15,092 nucleotides of DNA from Acetobacteraceae bacterium (GTDB taxonomy: Bacteria; Pseudomonadota; Alphaproteobacteria; Acetobacterales; Acetobacteraceae): positions 1-15,092 of the forward strand of contig CANJXD010000085.1 in NCBI GenBank assembly GCA_947478535.1, in the 5' to 3' direction. Positions within the stretch are counted from its first letter, which is position 1. Each line of letters opens with the position of its first letter. Both the position numbers and the translations under genes were made by a program. This document shows positions 7,196 to 14,294 of this stretch, piece after piece. The notes under the pieces were generated by a model, which made no database searches, was not told the origin of the DNA, and saw only the letters and a list, made by a program, of their open reading frames with translations.

Positions 7196-7888
7196 ATGAA
7201 GCCCTGGGACGGAATCATTTCCGAGGAAGAGCAGCGCGCCTATGGCGCCGCTGGTTTCGGGCGGCGCTCCGGCCTCGGGCGCAAGCCCGCGCTGCTCATC
7301 ATCGATGTGCAGTACCGCACGGTCGGCACCAAGCCGATGCCCTTCTGGGACGCCATCAAGGAATACCCGACGAGCTGCGGCGATGTCGGCTGGAAGGCCG
7401 TGGCGCGCATCCAGGAATTGCTCGCGCTGTTCCGCGAGAAGGGCTGGCCGGTGCTCTACCCGCATGTCTCGCCCAAGGAGAGCTTCGATACCGGGCGGCT
7501 CGCCGCCAAGGTGCCGGCACTGATGACGGTGCCGCGGGACAGCTACGGCTTCGTCGCGGAAGTGGCGCCGCGTGACGGCGACATCCTGCTGCCAAAGAAG
7601 CACCCGAGCGCCTTCTTCGGCACGCCACTGGCGAGCTACCTCGTCGATCTCGGCGTCGATACGCTGGTCGTCACGGGCTGCACCACGAGCGGCTGCGTGC
7701 GCGGCTCCGTCGTCGATGCCTTCGCCTACAATTGGCGCGTCGTCGTGCCGCAGGACGCGGTCTATGACCGCAGCGCCACGTCGCATGCCGTGAACCTGTT
7801 CGACATGGCGGCGAAGTATGCGGATGTGATGCCGACGGACGAAGCCATCGCGGCACTCGGGCAGTTGCCGCCGCGGGATGCCGCCTGA
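7196..7888 (+). CDS. Isochorismatase-family cysteine hydrolase (N-carbamoylsarcosine amidase-like)
   Basis: 230 residues of the isochorismatase-like hydrolase family, cytoplasmic. The Asp-Lys-Cys catalytic triad is intact: D37 in ALLIIDVQ (32-39), K134 in LPKKHPSAFFGT (132-143) and C167 in GCTTSGCVRGSVVDAF (161-176), preceded by the usual VVTG strand. The N-terminal extension before the first strand (about 30 residues) and the TSGCVRGSV elbow are typical of the N-carbamoylsarcosine amidohydrolase/maleamate amidohydrolase branch rather than isochorismatase proper, so hydrolysis of an N-carbamoyl or primary amide group is the best guess. The start at 7196 has GAGGCGGGA (7178-7186) upstream. Its TGA overlaps the ATG of the hydantoinase-like gene by one base (TGATG), so the two enzymes are coupled and may act in sequence, ring opening then decarbamoylation. 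The substrate is not known. Confidence 0.92.
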   Translation: MKPWDGIISEEEQRAYGAAGFGRRSGLGRKPALLIIDVQYRTVGTKPMPFWDAIKEYPTSCGDVGWKAVARIQELLALFREKGWPVLYPHVSPKESFDTGRLAAKVPALMTVPRDSYGFVAEVAPRDGDILLPKKHPSAFFGTPLASYLVDLGVDTLVVTGCTTSGCVRGSVVDAFAYNWRVVVPQDAVYDRSATSHAVNLFDMAAKYADVMPTDEAIAALGQLPPRDAA

Positions 7889-9273
7889 TGCGCTTCGACC
7901 TGCTGCTGCGCGGCGGTTCCGCCGTGCTGCCGGGGCTCGGCCCGACCACCTGCGACATCGCCGTGAAGGATGGCCGCATCGCCGCCATCCTCGCCCGCAA
8001 CGCGCCGGCCGAGGCGACGGAGAGCTGGAATGTCTCCGGCCTAGTGGTGATGCCGGGCGCGATCGACGCGCATCTGCATCTCGGCCACGGCAAGGATATC
8101 AGCCGCCCGCGCGTGCCGGCCGATGCCGCGCAGGAAAGCGCCGCGGCCGCGTCCGGCGGCATCTCCTGCTTCCTGCCCTACCTCATGGCCACCGCGCCCT
8201 TCGAGGATTTCTGGGACGAGGTGATCGCGGTAACGGAAGCGGGATCGCGTATCGACTTCGGCTACCACCCCATCATCTCGACCGAAGCGCAATTGGCGGG
8301 CGTGCCGCGCTACATCCGCGACTACGGCGCGCCGAGCTTCAAGATCTTCATGAACAACCGGGGTGGCGAGGGCAAGCGCCTCGGCCTGCCGGATATCGAT
8401 GACGGCTTCCTGCTGCGCCTCGCTGAAGCCGCCGCCGCGCATGGCGGCATGGTCTGCCCGCATCCCGAGACGATCGAACTCGCCTGGGTGCTGCGCGAAC
8501 GCATCATGAAGTCCGACGCCGAGGGCAAGGGCGGGCTGGCGAGCTGGAATGCCTCGCGCCCCCCCTTCGTCGAGGCCGATGCCGTGCAGCGCGCGGCGCT
8601 CGTCACGCGGGAGGTCGGCGCGCCGCTCTACATCGTCCACACCTCCTCCGGCGCCGCTCTGGATGCGGCGAAGCGGGCGCGCGAGGCTGGCGGCAAGGTC
8701 TGGATCGAGACCTGCCCGCATTACCTCACGCATGACGTGGACTGGCAGGGCGGCGTGATCGGCAAGATCAACCCGCCACTGCGCGAAGCCGCGGACCGCG
8801 AAGCGCTGTGGCGCGGCCTGTTCGATGGCAGCATCGATACCGTCGCGACGGACCATGTGCATCGCGACCTCAGCGGCAAGGAGGGCGGTATCTGGGCCGC
8901 CTCCCCGGGTTGCCCGGGGATGGAGACGATGCTGCCCGTGCTGCTCAGCGAAGGCCATGCGAAGCGCGGCCTCGGCCTGGCGCGCATCGCGGCGCTGGTC
9001 TCCACCAACCCCGCGAAGGCGATGGGGCTGCACCGCAAGGGGCTGATTGCGCCGGGGATGGATGCGGATTTCGCCATCGTCGATCCCGGCGCGCGCTGGA
9101 CCGTGACGCGGGATGGCGTGCTCTCCGCCGCCGGCTACTCGATCTATGAGGGCTGGGAGCTGACGGGCCGCGTCGTGCACACACTGGTGCGGGGCCGTGC
9201 CGTCCTGCGCGACGGTGCGCTGGACGACACGGCGGTGGGCACGGGCAAATACGTCGCCCGCAGCCTAGACTGA
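7888..9273 (+). CDS. Hydantoinase/dihydropyrimidinase/allantoinase-type cyclic amidohydrolase
   Basis: 461 residues, normal for the dihydroorotase/hydantoinase branch of the amidohydrolase superfamily, which hydrolyse cyclic amides with a dinuclear metal centre. All ligands are visible: HxH (H62, H64) in PGAIDAHLHLGH, the carboxylated Lys K152 in SFKIFMNNRGG, H192 in CPHPE, H251 in IVHTSSG and the catalytic D322 in VATDHV. GKINPPLRE (292-300) and the C-terminal GMDADFAIVD (390-399) are also family blocks. D-hydantoinases usually have FMAYK after the Lys; here it is FMNNR, so the Tyr that helps bind hydantoin is replaced, pointing to a different cyclic amide or imide. The gene follows the isochorismatase-like gene without a gap and ends with a 9-bp tail-to-tail overlap (9265-9273) with the amidohydrolase-2 gene. 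Strong family call; hydantoin itself as substrate is uncertain. Confidence 0.93.
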   Translation: MRFDLLLRGGSAVLPGLGPTTCDIAVKDGRIAAILARNAPAEATESWNVSGLVVMPGAIDAHLHLGHGKDISRPRVPADAAQESAAAASGGISCFLPYLMATAPFEDFWDEVIAVTEAGSRIDFGYHPIISTEAQLAGVPRYIRDYGAPSFKIFMNNRGGEGKRLGLPDIDDGFLLRLAEAAAAHGGMVCPHPETIELAWVLRERIMKSDAEGKGGLASWNASRPPFVEADAVQRAALVTREVGAPLYIVHTSSGAALDAAKRAREAGGKVWIETCPHYLTHDVDWQGGVIGKINPPLREAADREALWRGLFDGSIDTVATDHVHRDLSGKEGGIWAASPGCPGMETMLPVLLSEGHAKRGLGLARIAALVSTNPAKAMGLHRKGLIAPGMDADFAIVDPGARWTVTRDGVLSAAGYSIYEGWELTGRVVHTLVRGRAVLRDGALDDTAVGTGKYVARSLD

Positions 9274-10143
9274 CAGCGGCAGCTTCAGCCCATACAGCTT
9301 GATCGCGTTGTCGCGCAGCACCTTCCGCTTCGCGACATCGCGCAGTCCCAGTTCCTCGAATTCGATGCGCGCGCGCTCCAGGTCGATCACGGGATAATCC
9401 GTGCCGAAGATCACCTTGTCCTGCCCGAAGCTGTTCATGTAGCGGACGAATTTCTCGTCCCAGTGCTTCGGCGCATAGGCATCCGTGCCGATGAAGACGT
9501 TGCGGTGCTTGTAGGAGACGGCGATCATCTCCTCCGTCCACGGCCAGCCGATATGGATGCCGACGAGCTTCAGCTCCGGAAAATCGCAGGCGATGGTATC
9601 GAGCGTGATCGGACGCCCGACGCTTTTCAACGGACGCTCATCGGAGTAGCGCAGGCAATGGCCGATCTGCATCTGGATCGGGATGTCGAGCTCGCAGCAC
9701 TTCGCGTAGATCGGGTAGTAGCGCGCATGGTCCGGCGCCATCTCGAACCAATGCGGATAGAGATGCGCGCCGATGAAGCCGAGTTCCTTCACCGCATGCT
9801 CCAGCTCCCGCAATCCGCGCATGCCTTCGGTGGGATCAACACCGGCGAGGCCGCTGAAGCGGGTGGGGTAGCGGCGCACCATCTCCGCCACCTTTTCGTA
9901 AGGCACGCGGCGATTGATGGTGGTCATCGCGCTGCCGGCCTTGATGGCGAGCAGGAAGCAATGCTCGACGCCCGCGCGGTCCATCTTCTCGATGAAGGCT
10001 TCCGGCGTCAGGCCCTTGATGCGGCCTTCCTCGGCGCCGATCTTGCCGCGGATGAAGGTCTCCTGCCAGCCTTTCCGTTCCAGTTCCGGATCGGCGAATT
10101 CGTAGTTCGTCACCGCATCGATGGCGGCAATGGAGTAGGACAT
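9265..10143 (-). CDS. Amidohydrolase-2 family protein (ACMSD/2-pyrone-dicarboxylate lactonase-like), HxH motif absent
   Basis: 292 residues of the amidohydrolase-related TIM-barrel family (PF04909 type), whose members decarboxylate or hydrolyse ring-fission products. Recognisable blocks are GAHLYPHWFEMAPD (125-138), IQMQIGH (156-162), LVGIHIGWPWTEE (193-205) and VIFGTDYPV (244-252) with the usual Asp249. The N-terminal metal motif, normally IDxHxH, reads AIDAVTNYEF (7-16), so both histidines are missing. Metal-independent members are known in this family (LigI, 2-pyrone-4,6-dicarboxylate lactonase), so activity is still possible. The start at 10143 is set by GGGAG 8 nt upstream and by MSYSIAAIDA matching the family N terminus; the longer start at 10266 would run through the divergent promoter region. 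It is transcribed away from the GntR gene, a common arrangement for a regulator and its target. Possible lactonase or decarboxylase; substrate unknown. Confidence 0.88.
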   Translation of the reverse strand: MSYSIAAIDAVTNYEFADPELERKGWQETFIRGKIGAEEGRIKGLTPEAFIEKMDRAGVEHCFLLAIKAGSAMTTINRRVPYEKVAEMVRRYPTRFSGLAGVDPTEGMRGLRELEHAVKELGFIGAHLYPHWFEMAPDHARYYPIYAKCCELDIPIQMQIGHCLRYSDERPLKSVGRPITLDTIACDFPELKLVGIHIGWPWTEEMIAVSYKHRNVFIGTDAYAPKHWDEKFVRYMNSFGQDKVIFGTDYPVIDLERARIEFEELGLRDVAKRKVLRDNAIKLYGLKLPLSV

Positions 10144-10182
10144 GGGGCGTCTCCCTTCGGCGGCGATCCTGGGATGGTAATG

Positions 10183-10197
10183 GGATACAAGTGTTGC
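10183..10197 (+). promoter_or_regulatory. Operator half-site (copy 3, degenerate)
   Basis: GGATACA (10183-10189) is identical to the left arm of the site read on the minus strand at 4283-4300, followed by AGTGTTGC, which resembles the right arm GGTGTGC with altered spacing. It lies 40 bp upstream of the amidohydrolase-2 start (10143) in the 164-bp divergent gap. Plausible but degenerate binding site for the adjacent GntR regulator. Confidence 0.35.
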
Positions 10198-10249
10198 AGG
10201 CAATCCGGCCCGTTCCGACGCGCCCCCATTTGCCGGGCGGCGGAGCCTG

Positions 10250-10261
10250 GGATACATCTTG
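10250..10261 (+). promoter_or_regulatory. Operator half-site (copy 4)
   Basis: GGATACATCTTG at 10250-10261 repeats GCATACATCTTG of 7125-7136 with one difference, including the exact 10-mer ATACATCTTG. The right arm is not conserved here (GTCAA in place of TGTGC). It lies 46 bp before the GntR start, a position suited to autoregulation. Such AT-rich words are rare in this GC-rich window, which makes chance recurrence in intergenic DNA less likely. Confidence 0.4.
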
Positions 10262-10270
10262 GTCAATTCT

Positions 10271-10283
10271 GGCCCGTCGGGCC
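10271..10283. repeat. Short perfect inverted repeat in the GntR leader
   Basis: GGCCC-GTC-GGGCC, five paired bases around a 3-nt loop, 24 bases before the GntR ATG. No T-run follows, so it is not an intrinsic terminator. It could be a small leader hairpin or simply a GC-rich coincidence. Confidence 0.25.
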
Positions 10284-10307
10284 GTCACGTCGATACCGGA
10301 CAGTACC

Positions 10308-11003
10308 ATGACACGCGGCAAGGCCCCCATGGGCGAGGCGCCACGCAGCCTGCGCGAGCAGGCCTATGAGGCGATCAAGCAGGCCATCCTCGACAGCCGC
10401 TACCCCCCCGGCGCGCTGCTGTCGGAAAACCAGCTGGCTGACGAATTGCAGATCAGCCGCACACCGATCCGCGAGGCGCTGCGCGAGCTCGCCGGTGGTG
10501 GCCTGGTGCGCATCCTACCGCAGCGCGGCATCATCGTCTCCGAGCTGTCGGTGCAGGATATCATCGAGGTCTATCAACTGCGCGAACAGTTGGAAGGCTT
10601 CGCCGTGCGGATCGCCGCGGAACGCCTGTCACCTCAGGACGCGGAAGCGCTGCGCGCCGATCATCGGGAGGCGATCGCGCACATGCATGCGGGGCGGCTG
10701 CGCGCGGCCTATGATTTTTCCGTGCTCATGCACAGCCGCATCATCGGCCTTGCCGGCAATTCGCGCCTGTCGCAGTTCATGGGACAGTTGGCGGACCAGG
10801 TGCATCGCTTCGGCCTGCTGACGCTCCGGCACGGCCGCGTGGAACGCGCGCTGCTCGAACACGGCCACATCATCGAGGCACTCTGCGCCGGCCGGGCGGA
10901 GGAGGCGGAGACGCTGATGCGCCTGCACCTGCGCGCGGACCGGGACCTGGCCTTGCGCGTGGTGTTGCCCGCAGGCGTCATGCAGCCGGAATTTGCCGCC
11001 TGA
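10308..11003 (+). CDS. GntR-family transcriptional regulator, FCD (FadR/VanR) subfamily
   Basis: 231 residues. An N-terminal winged helix-turn-helix spans about 12-77, with LSENQLADELQISRTPIREAL (38-58) as the recognition region and LVRILPQRGIIVSEL (66-80) as the wing, both classic GntR. The C-terminal helical FCD ligand domain covers about 83-213, with EVYQLREQLEGFAVRIAAERL (87-107), MHSRIIGLAGNSRL (141-154) and the histidine-bearing segments HRFGLL and LLEHGHIIEAL; H142 and H186 or H188 are probable metal/ligand contacts. FCD regulators usually repress catabolic operons and are released by a carboxylate or sugar acid. The ATG at 10308 starts just ahead of the HTH region; ATG 10329 is an alternative, and the open frame back to 10191 is leader. 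It diverges from the amidohydrolase-2 gene, and related motifs precede three transcription units here, making it the likely local regulator. Its stop abuts the convergent hydrolase stop. Confidence 0.93.
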   Translation: MTRGKAPMGEAPRSLREQAYEAIKQAILDSRYPPGALLSENQLADELQISRTPIREALRELAGGGLVRILPQRGIIVSELSVQDIIEVYQLREQLEGFAVRIAAERLSPQDAEALRADHREAIAHMHAGRLRAAYDFSVLMHSRIIGLAGNSRLSQFMGQLADQVHRFGLLTLRHGRVERALLEHGHIIEALCAGRAEEAETLMRLHLRADRDLALRVVLPAGVMQPEFAA

Positions 11004-11846
11004 TTATCCGCGGTCGTAGAACGCGCTGAAGGCCGCCACGGTTTCAGCGAAAGCCACGGGGCTGCCGATGCCGTTCGTGACCAGCGGTTCCGCCGCCGGC
11101 ATCAGGGCGCGCACCTGCTCGAAATACGCGAACAGCATGTCGGATTTCGCGCAGGCCAGCAGAGTCGGCACTGTCACCAAGGGCAGTCGCGGCGCCTTGT
11201 CGTAGCCGATCGCGGCATTGTAGCTGAGGTGATAGCTGCGCGCGGATTTCAGCACCTCCACCACCTTGTCGTGCAACTCCTCCGCACTCGGCAGGCCGAG
11301 CGGGCGACGGTGTGCGGCATCGCGCTTGTACCAGGGCCAGAACAGATAGGCGTCCCGCACGAAGTTCCAGATCCAGCCGAGTTGCGAGCCCTGCTGGTCC
11401 AGCGTCACGCCCGGTGCGTAGTGCACCAGCATGTCCGCCCGTTCCTCCGGCGCGTAGAGCGACACGCCGTCCAGCACCAGGCGCCGCACGCGATGCGGCT
11501 CGGCAATCGCGATCTCGCAGGCGATGTTCGCGCCGGTGTGGCTTCCATAGAGATCGAAACGCTCGATCCCGAGTGCCGCCAGCGCGCGCAGATGCGCATC
11601 CGCGAAATAGGCGATATCCACATCGCGCCGCGCCGGCAGGCAGCTATCGCCATTGCCGAGCGTGTCGCAGGCGATGACCTGGCGCTGCGCCCCGAAAGCA
11701 GCGATCAGCGGTTCCAGCAGCTTCGCGGACCCCGGGGAGGCATGCATCATCACCAGCGGCAATTGCCCCGCCGTGGCAATGCCGGCCGTGCGGAAATGCA
11801 CCTGCCCCTCGGCGATTTCCGTGAAGCCGCGGCGGATGATGCTCAT
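11004..11846 (-). CDS. Alpha/beta-hydrolase fold protein with His at the nucleophile position
   Basis: 280 residues with the alpha/beta-hydrolase order: LVMMHASPGSAKLLEPL (31-47, oxyanion region), VIACDTLGNGDS (57-68), the elbow FDLYGSHTGANIACEIA (97-113), and LLACAKSDMLFA (229-240) with the probable acid D236. In the usual G-x-Ser-x-G elbow the central residue here is His103 (GSHTG), and no obvious catalytic His follows D236 in the C-terminal strand-helix region (259-280), so a standard Ser-His-Asp esterase is unlikely. Cofactor-free dioxygenase, lyase or binding roles are open. It resembles the partial hydrolase at the right edge (GEGQV near the N terminus, FWPWYKR versus FPWWDR). The start is taken at ATG 11846, seven bases after GGAG and 4 nt past the receptor gene's stop; a GTG at 11861 is in frame but less well placed. 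Last gene of the right-hand operon. Confidence 0.87.
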   Translation of the reverse strand: MSIIRRGFTEIAEGQVHFRTAGIATAGQLPLVMMHASPGSAKLLEPLIAAFGAQRQVIACDTLGNGDSCLPARRDVDIAYFADAHLRALAALGIERFDLYGSHTGANIACEIAIAEPHRVRRLVLDGVSLYAPEERADMLVHYAPGVTLDQQGSQLGWIWNFVRDAYLFWPWYKRDAAHRRPLGLPSAEELHDKVVEVLKSARSYHLSYNAAIGYDKAPRLPLVTVPTLLACAKSDMLFAYFEQVRALMPAAEPLVTNGIGSPVAFAETVAAFSAFYDRG

Positions 11847-11850
11847 CGGA

Positions 11851-12828
11851 TCACTCCGCACGCAGGCCGGTTGCGCGGGCGAGTTCCTGCCAAAGACGCA
11901 GGTCGTTCTCGATCTTCGCCGCGAATTGCGCGGGAGAGGTGCCCTCGATCTCCAGCCCGTTCTCGATCAGCCGCGCGGAGACATCGGGCGCGCGGAGTGC
12001 CGCCACGAATTCGGTGTGCAGGCGGTCGATGATCGGCTGCGGCGTGCCGGCCGGCATATGGACGCCGTACCAGGAATTCACCTCGAAGCCCGGATAGGTT
12101 TCCGCCATCGCCGGCACATTCGGCAGGCGGCTCGAACGCCCGAGCGTCGTCACGCCGATCGGCTTCAACTGTCCCGCCTGGATGAAGCCCATCACCGCGC
12201 CGATGTTCCAGAAGCCCATGTCGATGCGGCCCGCCAGCATATCCGCGATGGGCTGCGTCGATCCCGTATAGGGCACATGCAGCAGGTTGATCCCCGCCGC
12301 GCGGATCAGCATCTCGCCGGCCAGATGGGTGGTGCTGGCCGGGCCGATGGAGCCGAAGTTCAACTCGGGGCGGGACGTCTTCGCGAGCGCGACAAGCTCC
12401 GCCACGCTGTTCACGCCGAGGCCTGGCCGCACCGTGAACACAAGGCCGGAGGACACCAGCTGCGTGACCGCGATGAAGTCCTTCACGGGATCATAGGGCA
12501 CGGTGCGGAAGGCCGGCGTGATCGAATTCGGCCCGGCCTGGGAGAACAGCACGGTATAGCCATCCGGTGCCGCGCGCGCGACGGAGGCGACGGCGACCGT
12601 ACCCCCCGCGCCGGGCCGCGTTTCCAGCACCACGGGCTGCCCAAGCGCCGTGGTGAGTTTCTCGATGATCGGCCGCGCGATCAGGTCCGCCGGGCCGCCT
12701 GGCGGCCATGGGCTGATGAAACGGATGGGGCGGTTCGGCCACGGGCCGCTGCTTTGCGCCAAGGCAGGCGCGGCGAGACCGGTCAGCATCGCGCCGAGCA
12801 GCGGCCGGCGGGAAATGGCGTGCGTCAT
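11851..12828 (-). CDS. Second Bug/TctC-family periplasmic substrate receptor
   Basis: 325 residues, the same length as the receptor at 6148-7125 but clearly diverged. The leader HAISRRPLLGAMLTGLAAP (3-21) carries a twin Arg and ends in ALAQ (22-25), so signal cleavage is expected near 24-26. The mature protein has the Bug signatures IRFISPWPPGGPADLIARPI (35-54), VVLETRPGAGGTVAVA, PDGYTVLFSQ (89-98), NFGSIGPASTTHLAGE, LLHVPYTGSTQPI and ETYPGFEVNSWYG. Two starts compete: ATG 12828 has GGAG seven bases upstream, while ATG 12834 overlaps the acyl-CoA synthetase stop as ATGA; the difference is two residues. Encoded between a CoA ligase and an alpha/beta-hydrolase, it probably delivers a carboxylic acid that the ligase activates. 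No TctA/TctB permease gene is in the window. Ligand unknown. Confidence 0.95.
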   Translation of the reverse strand: MTHAISRRPLLGAMLTGLAAPALAQSSGPWPNRPIRFISPWPPGGPADLIARPIIEKLTTALGQPVVLETRPGAGGTVAVASVARAAPDGYTVLFSQAGPNSITPAFRTVPYDPVKDFIAVTQLVSSGLVFTVRPGLGVNSVAELVALAKTSRPELNFGSIGPASTTHLAGEMLIRAAGINLLHVPYTGSTQPIADMLAGRIDMGFWNIGAVMGFIQAGQLKPIGVTTLGRSSRLPNVPAMAETYPGFEVNSWYGVHMPAGTPQPIIDRLHTEFVAALRAPDVSARLIENGLEIEGTSPAQFAAKIENDLRLWQELARATGLRAE

Positions 12829-12830
12829 CG

Positions 12831-14288
12831 TCATGCTCCGGGTGTTGAGGTTGTCAGCAGCGTGAGGAGTTGCGCCTTGAGGACCTTGCCGCCGGCATTG
12901 CGCGGCAGTTCCGCCACGCGATGGATGATGCCGGGAATCTTGTAGGCTGCGAGGCTCGCGCGGCAATGCGCGCGCAGCGCCTCATCCGTCACGTCCGCCT
13001 CCGCGACGATGAAGGCGGCCACCTCCTCGCCCATTTCGCGAGAAGGCGCGCCCGCTACGGCGGCGTCGCGCACGCCGGGAAATTCGGTCAGCACACGCTC
13101 GATATCCTGGGGATAGATGTTCACCCCGCCACGGATGATCATGTCCTTCCCGCGACCATGCAGATAGAGAAACCCTTCCGCATCCAGTCGCGCGAGGTCA
13201 CCGGGATAGAACCAGCCATCGCGGAAGGCGTCGCCATCCTCGGCGCGGTAGTAGCCGCGCGCGGAAGCGGGGCTGCGATAACGCAGGCGGCCGATATGGC
13301 CCGGGGGCAGCGGCGCATGCGCCTCATCGACGATCTCGACCGCAACCCGGAAGCAGGGGCGTCCGACACTGTCGGGATGGCGTTCGCAATCCGCGGGCGT
13401 GAGGACGGACACGCCGCCACCTTCGGTCGAGGAATAGAACTCGAAAAGGTTCGGCGTCAGGTGCCGGCGGATCGCAACGCGTTCCTCCGGATGCAGTGCG
13501 GAGCCGGAGGAGATCAGCACGCGCAGCGTCGGGAAGGCGCACTCGCCGGGGTTTTCATCCAGCAATCGCCGGATCTGCGTCGGCACAAGGAAGATCGCCG
13601 TGCCGCCGATCTCCGCGAGATGAGCGGCAAGCTCCCCCACCTTGGTGCGTGGCGAGAGCACGGAAATGGTGGCGCCTGCGAACAGCATCGCCAGGTTGAA
13701 GGCGCGCCCGCCACCGAAATACAGCGGCGTGACGGAGACATAGATGTCCTGCGCGTTGAGGCCCATATTGAGCCAATAGACCATGAACCGGTTCTCGAAC
13801 TGCCGATGCGTCGCGCGCGGCCCCTTCGGCAGGCCGGTCGTGCCCGATGACAGGGACAGCACGAGTGGGCTGTCATCCGTCACCGCCGCGTCGATCCACG
13901 GCGTCTCGGACGGCATGATCCAGCCGGGCGGAAGGCCCTGCCATGTCGCATGCGGCAGCGCCGTGTCATCCTGCTCAAGCAGCACCGCATCCGGCGCGAA
14001 GGCATCGACGAAGCGCTGCTTTTCCGCCGGCGCCCAGCGGCAATCCATCGGCAGGATCACCGCCCCCATCCGCGCCAGTGCGATCATCGCGATGACATGC
14101 TCGGCATGGTCGCCAAGCCCGAGGCCCACCAGCATGTCCCGCTTCACGCCCCGAGCGGCGAGCACATGGCAGGCGCCGTCGATCAGCCGGTCGAGCAGCG
14201 CATAGTCGATCCGGCGCGCGCCATCGATGATCGCGACCTTGTCGGGCCGCGTCGTCCGGTGCAGGCGAAAGACCGTGTCGAAGGGCAT
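12831..14288 (-). CDS. Acyl-CoA synthetase (AMP-forming), complete
   Basis: 485 residues of the ANL superfamily, cytoplasmic, converting a carboxylate to its CoA ester. All core motifs are present: P-loop SLSSGTTGLPKG (145-156), FEFYSSTEGGG (282-292), DGWFYPGD (357-364), the hinge and CoA-face segment GRGKDMIIRGGVNIYPQDIE (378-397) and the C-terminal PRNAGGKVLK (462-471), whose K468 is the adenylation lysine. The N terminus (RLHRTTRPDKVAIIDGARRIDYALL) is also typical, so the enzyme should be active. It is somewhat shorter than long-chain ligases and fits those for short-chain, branched or aromatic acids, but no substrate can be named. The ATG lies 6 nt after the stop of the upstream alpha/beta-hydrolase, and its TGA overlaps or nearly overlaps the receptor start, so the operon is tightly packed. 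It differs from the partial ligase at the left edge. Confidence 0.93.
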   Translation of the reverse strand: MPFDTVFRLHRTTRPDKVAIIDGARRIDYALLDRLIDGACHVLAARGVKRDMLVGLGLGDHAEHVIAMIALARMGAVILPMDCRWAPAEKQRFVDAFAPDAVLLEQDDTALPHATWQGLPPGWIMPSETPWIDAAVTDDSPLVLSLSSGTTGLPKGPRATHRQFENRFMVYWLNMGLNAQDIYVSVTPLYFGGGRAFNLAMLFAGATISVLSPRTKVGELAAHLAEIGGTAIFLVPTQIRRLLDENPGECAFPTLRVLISSGSALHPEERVAIRRHLTPNLFEFYSSTEGGGVSVLTPADCERHPDSVGRPCFRVAVEIVDEAHAPLPPGHIGRLRYRSPASARGYYRAEDGDAFRDGWFYPGDLARLDAEGFLYLHGRGKDMIIRGGVNIYPQDIERVLTEFPGVRDAAVAGAPSREMGEEVAAFIVAEADVTDEALRAHCRASLAAYKIPGIIHRVAELPRNAGGKVLKAQLLTLLTTSTPGA

Positions 14289-14294
14289 GGTGCT

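Noticed and set aside
5333..7888. Nicotinate-pathway interpretation (maleate isomerase plus maleamate amidohydrolase)
   Set aside because: The families match loosely, but maleate isomerase needs its cysteines, which are absent here, and no pyridine hydroxylase, ring-opening dioxygenase or deformylase of that pathway is present.
8041..9180. 379-residue minus-strand open frame within the hydantoinase-like gene
   Set aside because: Low-complexity Ala/Arg/His-rich translation with no family motif, opposite a gene with all six metal-centre residues.
9265..9273. Tail-to-tail overlap as a possible bidirectional terminator
   Set aside because: The 9-bp overlap contains stop codons of both genes but no inverted repeat with flanking T/A runs.
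10271..10283. GGCCC/GGGCC hairpin as a terminator or attenuator
   Set aside because: Only five base pairs, no T-run and no leader peptide; kept only as a short repeat.
10191..10307. N-terminal extension of the GntR regulator
   Set aside because: The added residues resemble no GntR N terminus and cover the operator-like motif and hairpin. ATG 10308 starts close before the winged-helix domain, as is usual.
11653..12945. 430-residue plus-strand open frame opposite the second receptor gene
   Set aside because: Antisense shadow caused by high GC; it has no domain signature and the minus strand encodes a complete Bug receptor.
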